Origin: Bacillota bacterium | Lineage (GTDB): Bacteria > Bacillota > Bacilli > Alicyclobacillales > SLC66 | Direction of reading: 5' to 3' | DNA: 5,425 nucleotides | NCBI GenBank assembly: GCA_021797415.1 | Contig: JAJZZT010000137.1 | Coordinates: 1 to 5,425, forward strand | Shown here: positions 1 through 5,425 of the stretch, piece by piece | Layout: each line of letters starts with the position of its first letter | How positions within the stretch are numbered: position 1 is the first letter of the stretch | The notes under the pieces: generated by a model | Databases searched by the model: none | Told to the model about the DNA's origin: nothing | Seen by the model: the letters and a program-made list of their open reading frames with translations, nothing else | Position numbers and translations under genes: made by a program

Positions 1-1332
1 CGCATTGTCATTGCGTAGCAACAGTCGATACTCCGCTCGCGAAGTCAACAGCCGATACGGCTCCGTCGCCCCCTTGGTGACCAGATCGTCAATCATCACG
101 CCAATGTATGCCTGCGACCGGGACAGGACAACCGGTTCACGGCCCAAAGCGTACATCGCGGCGTTGATACCGGCCATGATTCCCTGTCCCGCCGCCTCTT
201 CGTAGCCGGATGTTCCATTGATCTGTCCCGCGGTAAACAGCCCAGGCACAGCCTTTGATTCTAGTGTGGACCGCAACTGTGTAGGGACAAGCGCATCGTA
301 CTCGATGGCATACCCCGGACGCATCATCTCCGCCTTTTCCAGCCCCGGAATCGAGTGCAACATGTCCACCTGCACATCCTCCGGCAAGCTCGTCGAGAGG
401 CCCTGCACATACCATTCGGCTGAATTCCGGCCCTCCGGTTCAAGAAACACCTGATGCGCCGGTCGTTCTTTAAAGCGCACCACCTTATCCTCAATGCTTG
501 GACAATAACGCGGGCCCCGTCCCTCGATCGTTCCGGAAAACATCGGCGCCCGGTGAAGGTTCTCCCCGATGATCTCATGCGTTTGCTCCGTCGTGTACGT
601 CAACCAGCAATCCAGTTGTTCCCGCGGGACAATATCATCGTCGTAAGAAAACTGCCTGGGCTCGGGGTCGCCGGGCTGCGCGGCCATCTTCTCGAAATCA
701 ATCGACTTGCGATTCACACGCGGCGGCGTTCCCGTCTTGAAACGCACGAGATTGAATCCCAGTTCCTTCAGGCTGTCGGTCAATTCCATCGCGGGCAGTT
801 GGCCGTTCGGCCCGCTCTGAAACGAAATATCCCCGATGATGATGCGCCCGCGCAGATACGTGCCCGTGGTGAGCACCACGGCCTGTGAAAAATATTGCGC
901 ACCAGTCTTCGTCCGCACACCGCGGACCCGTCCTCCCTCAGTCAACAATTGCTCAACCATTCCCTGCGCCAACGTGAGATTGGGTTCATTTTCAAGCGTC
1001 TCTTTCATGGTCCTGCCGTACAGCGCCTTGTCTGACTGCGCCCGCAAAGCCTGCACGGCCGGACCCTTTCCTGTATTGAGGAGCCGCATTTGAATGTGCG
1101 TCAGGTCGGCGGTGCGCGCCATCTGCCCGCCCATCGCGGCGATTTCCCGCACCACGATCCCTTTGGCCGGTCCGCCGATCGACGGGTTGCACGGCATGAA
1201 CGCGATGGTGTCGAGATTGATCGTGATCACCAGCGTCCTGCACCCCATCCGAGCGGCGGCCAGCGCGGCCTCGGAACCGGCGTGCCCCGCGCCCACGACA
1301 ATCACGTCATACTCACCCGCCATGAATCGCAT
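1..1332 (-). CDS. mnmG: tRNA uridine-5-carboxymethylaminomethyl modification enzyme MnmG (GidA), C-terminus cut by window edge
   Basis: FAD-dependent subunit of the MnmE-MnmG complex, which installs (carboxy)aminomethyl groups at C5 of the wobble uridine (U34) of certain tRNAs in the cytosol. The minus frame is open from 1332 to position 1 (444 codons, no stop). Visible motifs: an N-terminal Rossmann FAD-binding GAGHAG (residues 14-19); [12 protein letters not shown] (47-58) with Cys48; the first GidA signature around [15 protein letters not shown] (273-287) with Cys277; and the second signature [17 protein letters not shown] (368-384). The two cysteines match those conserved in the family. 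The frame stops at [11 protein letters not shown], so about 185 of the usual 630 or so residues lie outside the window, including the C-terminal helical domain that contacts MnmE. I chose ATG at 1332 because GAGGAG (1341-1346) sits 8 nt upstream; the in-frame ATG at 1323 has no well-placed site. It follows mnmE after 37 nt, as expected for partners. Identity is very secure. Confidence 0.97.
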   Translation of the reverse strand, partial: MRFMAGEYDVIVVGAGHAGSEAALAAARMGCRTLVITINLDTIAFMPCNPSIGGPAKGIVVREIAAMGGQMARTADLTHIQMRLLNTGKGPAVQALRAQSDKALYGRTMKETLENEPNLTLAQGMVEQLLTEGGRVRGVRTKTGAQYFSQAVVLTTGTYLRGRIIIGDISFQSGPNGQLPAMELTDSLKELGFNLVRFKTGTPPRVNRKSIDFEKMAAQPGDPEPRQFSYDDDIVPREQLDCWLTYTTEQTHEIIGENLHRAPMFSGTIEGRGPRYCPSIEDKVVRFKERPAHQVFLEPEGRNSAEWYVQGLSTSLPEDVQVDMLHSIPGLEKAEMMRPGYAIEYDALVPTQLRSTLESKAVPGLFTAGQINGTSGYEEAAGQGIMAGINAAMYALGREPVVLSRSQAYIGVMIDDLVTKGATEPYRLLTSRAEYRLLLRNDNA

Positions 1333-1340
1333 GCCACATT

Positions 1341-1349
1341 CTCCTCTCC
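1341..1349 (-). promoter_or_regulatory. Ribosome binding site that decides the mnmG start
   Basis: Read on the minus strand this is GGAGAGGAG, ending 8 nt before the ATG at 1332. The second in-frame ATG (1323) would lie 17 nt away, which is too far, so the upstream start is favoured. Confidence 0.75.
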
Positions 1350-1369
1350 ACACGGTCGGCCAGAATCAA

Positions 1370-2758
1370 TCATTTTCCAAGGCAAAATTGACGAAAAATC
1401 TGGTCCAGCAGATCCTCTCGCGGCGTCTCGCCGATGATCTCGCCAAGTACGAGCCACGTTTCCTGAATGTCCACAGCGACCAGGTCGAGCGTCACGCCCG
1501 CCTCGGCCGCCTCCACCGCCATGACCAACGCTATTCTGGCATCCTCAAGCAGCTTCGACTGTCGGGCATTCGCGATAAATGTAGGATCGTCCGACATCCC
1601 GCCGCGCGACAAGATCAGGTCGTGAATCGCACGCTCCAAAGCGGCCGCATCCTCCGCCCGTAAGGCCGAATGGGCGAGAACAGGCGCCCCAGCGGAAAGG
1701 TCGCGCAACTCCTCCTTGCGCACAACCTGCGGAAGATCGCTTTTATTCATTATTATCATCGCCGGTCGGCCCGCCGAATACCTTACCAGATCCCGGTCCG
1801 TTTCATCCAGCGGCCGACTTCCATCAATAACCACCAAAATGAGCCCCGAGGCCTCCATCGCGCTGCGACTGCGCGCAACTCCGATCTGCTCCACGACATC
1901 GTCCGTCTCGCGAATGCCCGCAGTGTCCATGAGTCGAAGGGCGACGCCTCCAACCTGCACGGTCTCCTCAACCACGTCCCGGGTTGTTCCGGCTATATCC
2001 GTGACAATCGCGCGTTCCGCGCACGCCAGTTGATTCAAAAGCGATGATTTGCCGACATTCGGCTTTCCCACGATAGCCGTTGCCACACCTTCGCGCAAGA
2101 TGCGCCCGCCTTTCGCCATGGCGAGCAGGCCATCCACGGACTCCAGCAATTTCGATCCGCGCCGCACTATCATCTGCGCCGTAACATCCTCTTCGTCGTG
2201 TTCCGGATAATCGAACGCGACTTCCAGATGAGCCATCAACTCCAGCAACTCCTGGCGGATCTGCGCGATCACCGTCGTCAGGCTCCCTTCCACCTGACGT
2301 AAAGCGGCCTTTCGCGCAAGACTGGACTGTGCGCGAATCAGCTCCATGATCCCCTCCGCCTGCGCCAGATCGATTCTCCCGCCCAGAAAAGCCCGTTTCG
2401 TAAATTCTCCTGGCTCAGCGAGCCGGGCCCCGGCTCGCAGAACTTCCGTCAGCACGGCCTCCGTGACGCGAATTCCGCCGTGCGTGCCGATCTCCACCAC
2501 ATCCTCCGTCGTGTAGGTCTTCGGACCGTGCATGACCGACACGAGCACTTCATCAAGGATTTCTTCATCCTCTAATTTCACGATTCTGCCGTACAGCACG
2601 CGATGCGACGAAACAGTGCGCAAAAATCTGCGCCCGCGAAAGATTCGATCCACCACATCCACTGCTCGGCGGCCGCTCACGCGGATGACCGCCAGGCTGG
2701 CTTCGCCAACCGCCGTCGCAACCGCCGCAATGGTGTCCTCCTCCATTAGCCGGTTCAT
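1370..2758 (-). CDS. mnmE: tRNA modification GTPase MnmE (TrmE/ThdF)
   Basis: GTPase partner of MnmG in modifying C5 of wobble uridine in tRNA; it supplies the formyl-tetrahydrofolate-type C1 donor site and a potassium-activated G domain. 462 residues from the start chosen, close to the usual 450-460. Domains: N-terminal folate-binding domain (about 1-120; DTIAAV and YTTEDVVEIGTHGG visible), then a helical domain interrupted by the G domain (about 215-380). The G domain has G1 GKPNVGKS (231-238, with the potassium-binding Asn234), G2 TDIAGTTRD (253-261), G3 DTAG (278-281) and G4 NKSD (338-341). The protein ends in the family's catalytic C-terminal CLGK with Cys459, so it is complete. Start is uncertain: ATG 2758 begins one nt after the jag stop (TGAAATG), suggesting translational coupling. 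ATG 2743 (MEEDTIAAV) fits the family N-terminus best, and ATG 2785 would overlap jag; none has a strong ribosome site. YTTED replaces the more usual YTGED, a minor difference. Confidence 0.96.
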   Translation of the reverse strand: MNRLMEEDTIAAVATAVGEASLAVIRVSGRRAVDVVDRIFRGRRFLRTVSSHRVLYGRIVKLEDEEILDEVLVSVMHGPKTYTTEDVVEIGTHGGIRVTEAVLTEVLRAGARLAEPGEFTKRAFLGGRIDLAQAEGIMELIRAQSSLARKAALRQVEGSLTTVIAQIRQELLELMAHLEVAFDYPEHDEEDVTAQMIVRRGSKLLESVDGLLAMAKGGRILREGVATAIVGKPNVGKSSLLNQLACAERAIVTDIAGTTRDVVEETVQVGGVALRLMDTAGIRETDDVVEQIGVARSRSAMEASGLILVVIDGSRPLDETDRDLVRYSAGRPAMIIMNKSDLPQVVRKEELRDLSAGAPVLAHSALRAEDAAALERAIHDLILSRGGMSDDPTFIANARQSKLLEDARIALVMAVEAAEAGVTLDLVAVDIQETWLVLGEIIGETPREDLLDQIFRQFCLGK

Positions 2759-2759
2759 T

Positions 2760-3449
2760 TCAATTGCCCGCAGATGACGGAACATTCCCCGATTGGCCGA
2801 CCAATGGTTTTACCCGCCCTACCTTCCGGTTCACCCCGTCAGGCACAATCACAATCGCCCGTTCCGGTTCATGACCGCGGCTCTCCGTCCGCACTCCGGC
2901 ATATGAATCGAGCGCCATATGAACAATTTTCCGCTCATGCGAGCTCATGGGCGAAAGCACAATCTCCTTGCGCAACGCGACGGCCTTGTCCGCCATCCGG
3001 TGGGCCAGAGCGACCAGCGCCTGCTTCCTCCGTTCGCGATATCCTTCGGCGTCCACAAAAAACTGCCTGTGCCGCGAAGAATACTTGTTTCCCACCGCAT
3101 TGACCAGCACCTGAATCGCATCGAGCGTCTGACCGTGCTTGCCGATCAACAGGCCCACGCGATCGCCTTCAAGAGAAAACGTCACATCGTCGCCCCGCGC
3201 CGTACACGACAACTTCACCGCCATGCCCATCGTGACGAACATTTCCCGCAAAAAACGCTCCGCGTCCCCAACGGGATCCTCGATAATCGAGACTTCCACC
3301 TCGGCGTTGCGAGCGCCAAAACCCAAAAAACCGCGGGAAGGGGCCGTCTTAACGACAACCTCCGCCCGCTCCCGCCCAATCCCCAGTTGCGTCAGTGCAT
3401 CCACCACAGCCAGTTCCACCGTTTTGCCGGCAACGCACACCTTTCTCAC
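2760..3449 (-). CDS. jag: RNA-binding protein Jag / KhpB (SpoIIIJ-associated protein)
   Basis: Cytoplasmic RNA-binding protein of Gram-positive bacteria. In streptococci KhpB pairs with KhpA and affects cell elongation and division; in Bacillus it is encoded behind the SpoIIIJ insertase. 229 residues with three domains: Jag-N (about 1-55, with GFLGFG at 40-45), a type II KH domain (about 70-145, with GKHG at 103-106) and a C-terminal R3H domain (about 148-204). The R3H shows Arg173 and His177 of the R-x3-H motif in SSHERKIVHMAL, then VRTESRGHEPERAIVIVP. The last 25 or so residues look disordered. The start is GTG at 3449, because the in-frame codon two triplets upstream is the yidC stop. GGAGG at 3461-3465 lies 11 nt upstream, inside the yidC end. 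yidC and jag are 6 nt apart and in the same frame. Identity is secure; the exact physiological role in this organism is inferred. Confidence 0.95.
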   Translation of the reverse strand: MRKVCVAGKTVELAVVDALTQLGIGRERAEVVVKTAPSRGFLGFGARNAEVEVSIIEDPVGDAERFLREMFVTMGMAVKLSCTARGDDVTFSLEGDRVGLLIGKHGQTLDAIQVLVNAVGNKYSSRHRQFFVDAEGYRERRKQALVALAHRMADKAVALRKEIVLSPMSSHERKIVHMALDSYAGVRTESRGHEPERAIVIVPDGVNRKVGRVKPLVGQSGNVPSSAGN

Positions 3450-3455
3450 AACGCA

Positions 3456-4208
3456 TCACGCCTCCGGTGCAGTAGGCTTCACGCGAATAAAATACATCTG
3501 TGCAATGGTGAAAAGATTGCTGAACACCCAGTACAAGGAGAGTGCCGCAAACACCCGCATCGAAAAAATAAAGATCATGACTGGAAAAATATACAACATC
3601 ATCTTCATACTCTGGTCTACCGAAACGGTGGACACTTTTTGCTGCAAGTAGCTCGTCACGGCGGCCAGCACCGGCAGAATAAACGTATGATCCGGTTGCC
3701 CGAGAGGCAGGATGCCCAGGAACTTCGCCGTGAGCAAACTATGGTCGGTGTAGATGGAGCGATACAGAATCGTCAGGATCACCATCTGCAGAATCATCGG
3801 CATACAGCCGGCAAGCGGGTTCACGCCTTCGCGCTTGTACAGCTCCATCACTTCCGTCTGATACTTGCGCGGATCGCCGGAATGCTTCTTTTTGATCTCC
3901 TCGGTCATCGGCTGTAGACTCTGCATGCGCTTCGCGTTGCGCAGACTTTTCATCATCAGGGGCATGGTGGCCAACCGAATAAGAAACGTCACGATAATGA
4001 GAGCGATCCCGTAATCTCCCACCACATGCTGCGCAAGAAGATTGATCAAAGCCGACAATCCGTTGATCGCGTCATTCCAGATGAGAAAAATGCCGTTCGG
4101 CGACGAGGATGATTTCGCCGCTGTCGCGGCGAACGCCGGAGAAACAAGCAGCGCCCACACCGCTATCCCTGTAAAAAAAGACCTCATCCTCATGGAGCGA
4201 GACCGCAC
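3456..4208 (-). CDS. yidC: Membrane protein insertase YidC (Oxa1/SpoIIIJ family)
   Basis: Inserts and folds inner-membrane proteins, alone or with SecYEG. 250 residues, typical of Gram-positive YidC without a large extracytoplasmic domain. A basic N-terminus is followed by a hydrophobic stretch and an AFAA type I signal-peptidase-like site near residue 27. Core membrane segments lie about 62-86, 132-153, 176-190, 205-217 and 220-241. Arg78 in FLIRLATMPL is the conserved positive residue of the hydrophilic groove, and a charged cytoplasmic hairpin follows (about 87-127). NPLAGCMPMILQM and LSLYWVFSNLF are family signatures. Two oddities: there is no lipobox cysteine, unlike B. subtilis SpoIIIJ, and the usual FPA before the LSLYW segment reads VFA. 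The start is GTG at 4208: an in-frame TGA directly precedes it, and GAGGGG (4219-4224) is 10 nt upstream. ATG at 4193 or 4187 are alternatives lacking a good site. It follows yidD by 23 nt, a functional pairing. Confidence 0.96.
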   Translation of the reverse strand: MRSRSMRMRSFFTGIAVWALLVSPAFAATAAKSSSSPNGIFLIWNDAINGLSALINLLAQHVVGDYGIALIIVTFLIRLATMPLMMKSLRNAKRMQSLQPMTEEIKKKHSGDPRKYQTEVMELYKREGVNPLAGCMPMILQMVILTILYRSIYTDHSLLTAKFLGILPLGQPDHTFILPVLAAVTSYLQQKVSTVSVDQSMKMMLYIFPVMIFIFSMRVFAALSLYWVFSNLFTIAQMYFIRVKPTAPEA

Positions 4209-4231
4209 TCAAAACCAACCCCTCAATCAGC

Positions 4232-4441
4232 TTAAGGCACCGGGTCATACCCACCCGCATGCCATGGTCCACACTTCACAAGGCGCTTGACAGACAGCCA
4301 TGAACCCCGCAACGCGCCGTATTTCGCCACCGCGTCCAGCGCATACTGAGAACATGTCGGTGAAAAACGGCAACTTGGCGGGATAAGTGGCGACACCGCC
4401 ACGCGATACAGACGGATCAACCCCAATAAAAGAAACCTCAT
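4232..4441 (-). CDS. yidD: Membrane protein insertion efficiency factor YidD
   Basis: Small membrane-associated protein thought to aid YidC-dependent insertion. 69 residues (family roughly 70-85). An amphipathic or hydrophobic N-terminus ([19 protein letters not shown]) leads into the signature [15 protein letters not shown] (23-37, with Cys24 and Cys30), then [15 protein letters not shown] at the C-terminus with Cys57. These are the three cysteines and the GGxDPVP ending typical of the family. The ATG overlaps the rnpA stop as ATGA (4438-4441), and GGAGG lies 7 nt upstream, so translation is probably coupled to rnpA. Its place between rnpA and yidC is the common arrangement in many bacteria. 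Identity is secure. Confidence 0.96.
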   Translation of the reverse strand: MRFLLLGLIRLYRVAVSPLIPPSCRFSPTCSQYALDAVAKYGALRGSWLSVKRLVKCGPWHAGGYDPVP

Positions 4442-4842
4442 GACGCGCCCCCTCCCCGAACCTGTGCATCATCTCCACGCACAAGCCTCGCCCGTCCAAG
4501 AAGTGAGAAAACCTGCTTTGCAGCGCCCTCAAATCCAAGCCCAACCGCATCTTTGCGCGCGATCAGCACACAATCACAACCTGCGGGCAACTGTGCGGCC
4601 ACGCCGCGCATGACTTCCCGCAATATGCGTTTCACTCTGTTGCGCACCACGGCATTGCCTATTTTCTTGCTCACGGAAAATCCGACGCGAGCGGCGGCGT
4701 CAGACGGGTTTCTTATAACATAAAGCACATAAAATCGATTCGCAACCGACGTACCGCGCGCAAAGACCACTCGAAAATCGCGATTCTTTCTCAACCGGTG
4801 GTTTCTCAGCGAACCGCGCACACCCTGCTCACCACCTGACAT
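4438..4842 (-). CDS. rnpA: Ribonuclease P protein component
   Basis: Protein subunit of RNase P, which with the catalytic RNA removes 5' leaders from pre-tRNAs. 134 residues from the start chosen. Family features: [20 protein letters not shown] near the N-terminus, the conserved RNA-binding block [20 protein letters not shown] with its RNR motif, and ILREVM followed by CVLIARKDA. The last 20 or so residues ([16 protein letters not shown]) are a variable tail. The start is ATG at 4842 with GAGGTG (4847-4852) 4 nt upstream. An in-frame TTG at 4878 would add 12 residues but lies in the T-run of a probable terminator, so I reject it. A GTG at residue 8 would also leave the domain whole. The gene is 179 nt downstream of rpmH and overlaps yidD by 4 nt. 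The RNase P RNA gene is not in this window. Confidence 0.96.
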   Translation of the reverse strand: MSGGEQGVRGSLRNHRLRKNRDFRVVFARGTSVANRFYVLYVIRNPSDAAARVGFSVSKKIGNAVVRNRVKRILREVMRGVAAQLPAGCDCVLIARKDAVGLGFEGAAKQVFSLLGRARLVRGDDAQVRGGGAS

Positions 4843-4846
4843 GACA

Positions 4847-4852
4847 CACCTC
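4847..4852 (-). promoter_or_regulatory. Ribosome binding site favouring the ATG start of rnpA
   Basis: Minus-strand GAGGTG, 4 nt before ATG 4842 (6 nt if only GAGG is counted). It supports this start over the upstream in-frame TTG at 4878, which overlaps the T-tract of the terminator-like hairpin. Confidence 0.6.
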
Positions 4853-4876
4853 AAGAGGTTGTTCAACCGTCGAGCC

Positions 4877-4901
4877 AAAAAAAGACCACCTGACAGTGGC
4901 C
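4877..4901 (-). terminator. Probable weak intrinsic terminator or attenuator between rpmH and rnpA
   Basis: Read on the minus strand, GGCCAC (4901-4896), a 6-nt loop TGTCAG, then GTGGTC (4889-4884) form a 6-bp stem with one G-U pair. Seven uninterrupted T residues (4883-4877) follow directly. The stem is short, so partial rather than full termination is likely. That would fit the need for far more L34 than RNase P protein. It lies 35 nt before the rnpA start and 120 nt after the rpmH stop. Termination strength is inferred from shape only. Confidence 0.55.
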
Positions 4902-4910
4902 TGTCCCATG

Positions 4911-4942
4911 GTTCTCCGGATCGCTGCGCATTTCCGGAGAAC
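4911..4942. repeat. Perfect 10-bp inverted repeat (hairpin) in the rpmH-rnpA gap
   Basis: GTTCTCCGGA (4911-4920) is the exact reverse complement of TCCGGAGAAC (4933-4942), with 12 nt between. In the minus-strand transcript it would form a stable GC-containing stem just upstream of the terminator-like hairpin. It has no T-run of its own, so it may be an mRNA processing or stability element, or part of an attenuation switch. It starts right at a good AAAGGAG sequence (4942-4948). Confidence 0.6.
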
Positions 4943-5021
4943 TCCTTTCCGCGTTGCCCCCACCCTGCTGAAAACCAGTTTAATCAGGGATATTCAAAGC
5001 AGAGTCACAAGAGCCAGCCAT

Positions 5022-5156
5022 TCAAGCGGAGATGACTTTCCTGCCCTTTCTCCTGCGCGCGGCCAATACCCGGCGCCCATTTTTCGTCGACATCCGCTTG
5101 CGGAATCCGTGTTCTTTTTTGCGGTGACGCACATTAGGATGATAAGTCGGTTTCAA
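5022..5156 (-). CDS. rpmH: 50S ribosomal protein L34
   Basis: Small, very basic protein of the large ribosomal subunit. 44 residues, exactly the usual bacterial length, beginning [18 protein letters not shown] and ending [11 protein letters not shown]. It has the family core [20 protein letters not shown] in order. The start is TTG at 5156, preceded by AAGGAGG (5166-5172) with 9 nt spacing; the stop is TGA at 5022-5024. It is the first gene of the leftward cluster, behind a near-consensus promoter and next to the DnaA-box region, its normal place in bacteria. Sequence match and context make the call secure. Confidence 0.97.
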   Translation of the reverse strand: MKPTYHPNVRHRKKEHGFRKRMSTKNGRRVLAARRRKGRKVISA

Positions 5157-5165
5157 AACACTCTT

Positions 5166-5172
5166 CCTCCTT
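5166..5172 (-). promoter_or_regulatory. Ribosome binding site of rpmH
   Basis: Minus-strand AAGGAGG, a near-perfect Shine-Dalgarno sequence, 9 nt before the TTG start. It fixes the non-ATG start and predicts strong translation, as expected for a ribosomal protein. Confidence 0.85.
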
Positions 5173-5173
5173 C

Positions 5174-5189
5174 GTACCTGTACAGGTAC
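5174..5189. repeat. Perfect 16-bp palindrome at the rpmH transcription start
   Basis: GTACCTGTACAGGTAC is its own reverse complement over all 16 bases. It lies between the -10 element and the ribosome site of rpmH, starting at or one to two bases after the predicted transcription start (about 5191). As DNA it could be an operator for a dimeric regulator. As RNA it could fold into a 6-bp hairpin with a GTAC loop, ending one nt before the Shine-Dalgarno. No known regulator is recognised from it. Confidence 0.7.
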
Positions 5190-5197
5190 ACTTTCGA

Positions 5198-5227
5198 AGT
5201 ATAACGAATCGCCCTAATCAATGTCAA
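5198..5227 (-). promoter_or_regulatory. Sigma-A-type promoter of rpmH
   Basis: On the minus strand, TTGACA (5227-5222, all six consensus bases) and TATACT (5203-5198, five of six) are separated by 18 bp. Reading the -10 one base earlier as TTATAC gives 17 bp. Predicted start is near 5191, giving a leader of about 35 nt before the TTG of rpmH. It is probably the main promoter of rpmH and, by read-through, of the downstream cluster. Confidence 0.8.
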
Positions 5228-5254
5228 ATCCTGCAGACGCAATCCTGCAGGCGC
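5227..5254. repeat. Tandem 14-bp direct repeat upstream of the rpmH promoter
   Basis: Two adjacent units, AATCCTGCAGACGC (5227-5240) and AATCCTGCAGGCGC (5241-5254), differ at a single base. Each contains the palindrome CTGCAG. The pair abuts the -35 hexamer. The 14-bp period and position would suit a protein-binding array, but no known site is recognised. Confidence 0.65.
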
Positions 5255-5279
5255 GCGTCTGTGCCGACGCACGGACGCG
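5254..5279. repeat. GC-rich 11-bp inverted repeat upstream of rpmH
   Basis: CGCGTCTGTGC (5254-5264) and GCACGGACGCG (5269-5279) are reverse complements at 10 of 11 positions, separated by CGAC. No T-run follows on either strand, so it does not look like an ordinary terminator. It separates the DnaA boxes from the tandem repeat and promoter. Confidence 0.55.
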
Positions 5280-5294
5280 ACCTGTCGAGAAAAG

Positions 5295-5388
5295 ATATCC
5301 ACATTAATCACAGGGAAGACCGTCCACATGTGCATAACTTTTTCTCCTTCCTGGACATTTTTTCACGGCTACTCTCACTTTGTCCACA
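5295..5388. promoter_or_regulatory. DnaA-box cluster, edge of the replication origin / dnaA upstream region
   Basis: Compared with the DnaA box TTATCCACA, three sites differ by one base: ATATCCACA (5295-5303, plus), TTATGCACA (5337-5329, minus) and TTGTCCACA (5380-5388, plus). Weaker matches are TTAATCACA (5304-5312, plus, two mismatches, directly next to the first) and CCGTCCACA (5320-5328, three mismatches, back to back with the minus-strand box). Clustering next to rpmH is typical of the dnaA upstream or oriC region in Bacillota. The rest of 5157-5425 shows no convincing gene. dnaA itself would be expected to the right of the window, transcribed on the plus strand; its start is not visible, nor do I see a clear plus-strand promoter. 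Confidence 0.8.
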
Positions 5389-5425
5389 GCAACAAGGATT
5401 TGAAGGCTGCCCTGCTCACGTCTGC

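Noticed and set aside
137..1243. Minus-strand ORFs of 83-92 codons at 137-415, 324-578 and 992-1243
   Set aside because: They lie in other frames inside mnmG, whose own frame is open throughout with strong family motifs.
454..1663. Plus-strand ORFs of 85-189 codons opposite mnmG and the mnmE end (454-888, 836-1093, 1090-1437, 1094-1663)
   Set aside because: They are antisense to intact conserved genes, overlap one another in different frames, and show no recognisable domains.
2919..3917. 332-codon plus-strand ORF across jag and yidC
   Set aside because: It lies antisense to two clearly identified genes, its translation is low-complexity and rich in His, Gln and Arg, and no family or ribosome site is recognisable. 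It is an open frame caused by the codon use of the opposite strand.
4245..4550. 101-codon minus-strand ORF overlapping rnpA and yidD
   Set aside because: Both real genes occupy this stretch in other frames with clear signatures; this frame matches nothing known.
4876..4878. TTG as an earlier start of rnpA
   Set aside because: It overlaps the T-run of the terminator-like hairpin and adds residues without family similarity, while ATG 4842 has its own ribosome site.
5153..5335. Annotating the 60-codon ORF upstream of rpmH as a gene
   Set aside because: It crosses the rpmH promoter and DnaA boxes and its product matches nothing I recognise; kept only as a low-interest finding.
1..5425. CRISPR arrays, tRNA or rRNA genes, insertion sequences, phage or defence genes
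   Set aside because: No repeated spacers, cloverleaf or rRNA sequence, transposase or mobile-element ends were seen; nearly the whole window is core housekeeping genes.

Overview
This window is the classic replication-origin-proximal housekeeping cluster of a bacterium. It is read almost wholly from the minus strand in the order rpmH, rnpA, yidD, yidC, jag (khpB), mnmE, mnmG. It runs from the DnaA-box region at the right edge to an mnmG cut off by the left edge. The organism is most likely a moderately GC-rich member of the Bacillota (Firmicutes). Three things point there: a Jag protein with KH and R3H domains directly behind a short (250 aa) SpoIIIJ-type YidC that lacks the large periplasmic domain of proteobacteria; strong AGGAGG-type ribosome sites with TTG and GTG starts; and a 44-residue L34 of Bacillus-like sequence. 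A yidD between rnpA and yidC differs, to my recollection, from Bacillus subtilis and would fit an Alicyclobacillus-like or clostridial layout. That placement is inference.

Right part (about 5157-5425): no convincing gene. It holds at least three near-consensus DnaA boxes (5295-5303, 5329-5337, 5380-5388), a GC-rich inverted repeat (5254-5279), a tandem 14-bp repeat (5227-5254) and a strong sigma-A-like promoter firing leftward into rpmH. A perfect 16-bp palindrome lies at the predicted transcription start. dnaA would be expected just beyond position 5425 on the plus strand, but nothing of it is visible.

Middle (about 3456-5156): rpmH (ribosomal protein L34, TTG start, too short for a usual ORF cutoff), then a 179-nt gap with a hairpin and a likely weak intrinsic terminator or attenuator. 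After it come rnpA (RNase P protein), yidD overlapping rnpA by ATGA, and yidC (membrane insertase). L34 and RnpA serve translation and tRNA maturation. YidD and YidC serve membrane-protein insertion.

Left part (1-3449): jag (RNA-binding protein), mnmE and mnmG. MnmE (GTPase) and MnmG (FAD protein) form the complex that modifies the wobble uridine (xnm5U) of certain tRNAs. mnmG is open at position 1 and lacks roughly its last 185 residues. From rnpA to mnmG the genes are tightly packed, with gaps from -4 to 37 nt, which suggests one transcript.

I do not see a novel system. The points worth a second look are regulatory: the stacked repeats around the rpmH promoter, and the hairpin, terminator and possible leader peptide between rpmH and rnpA.
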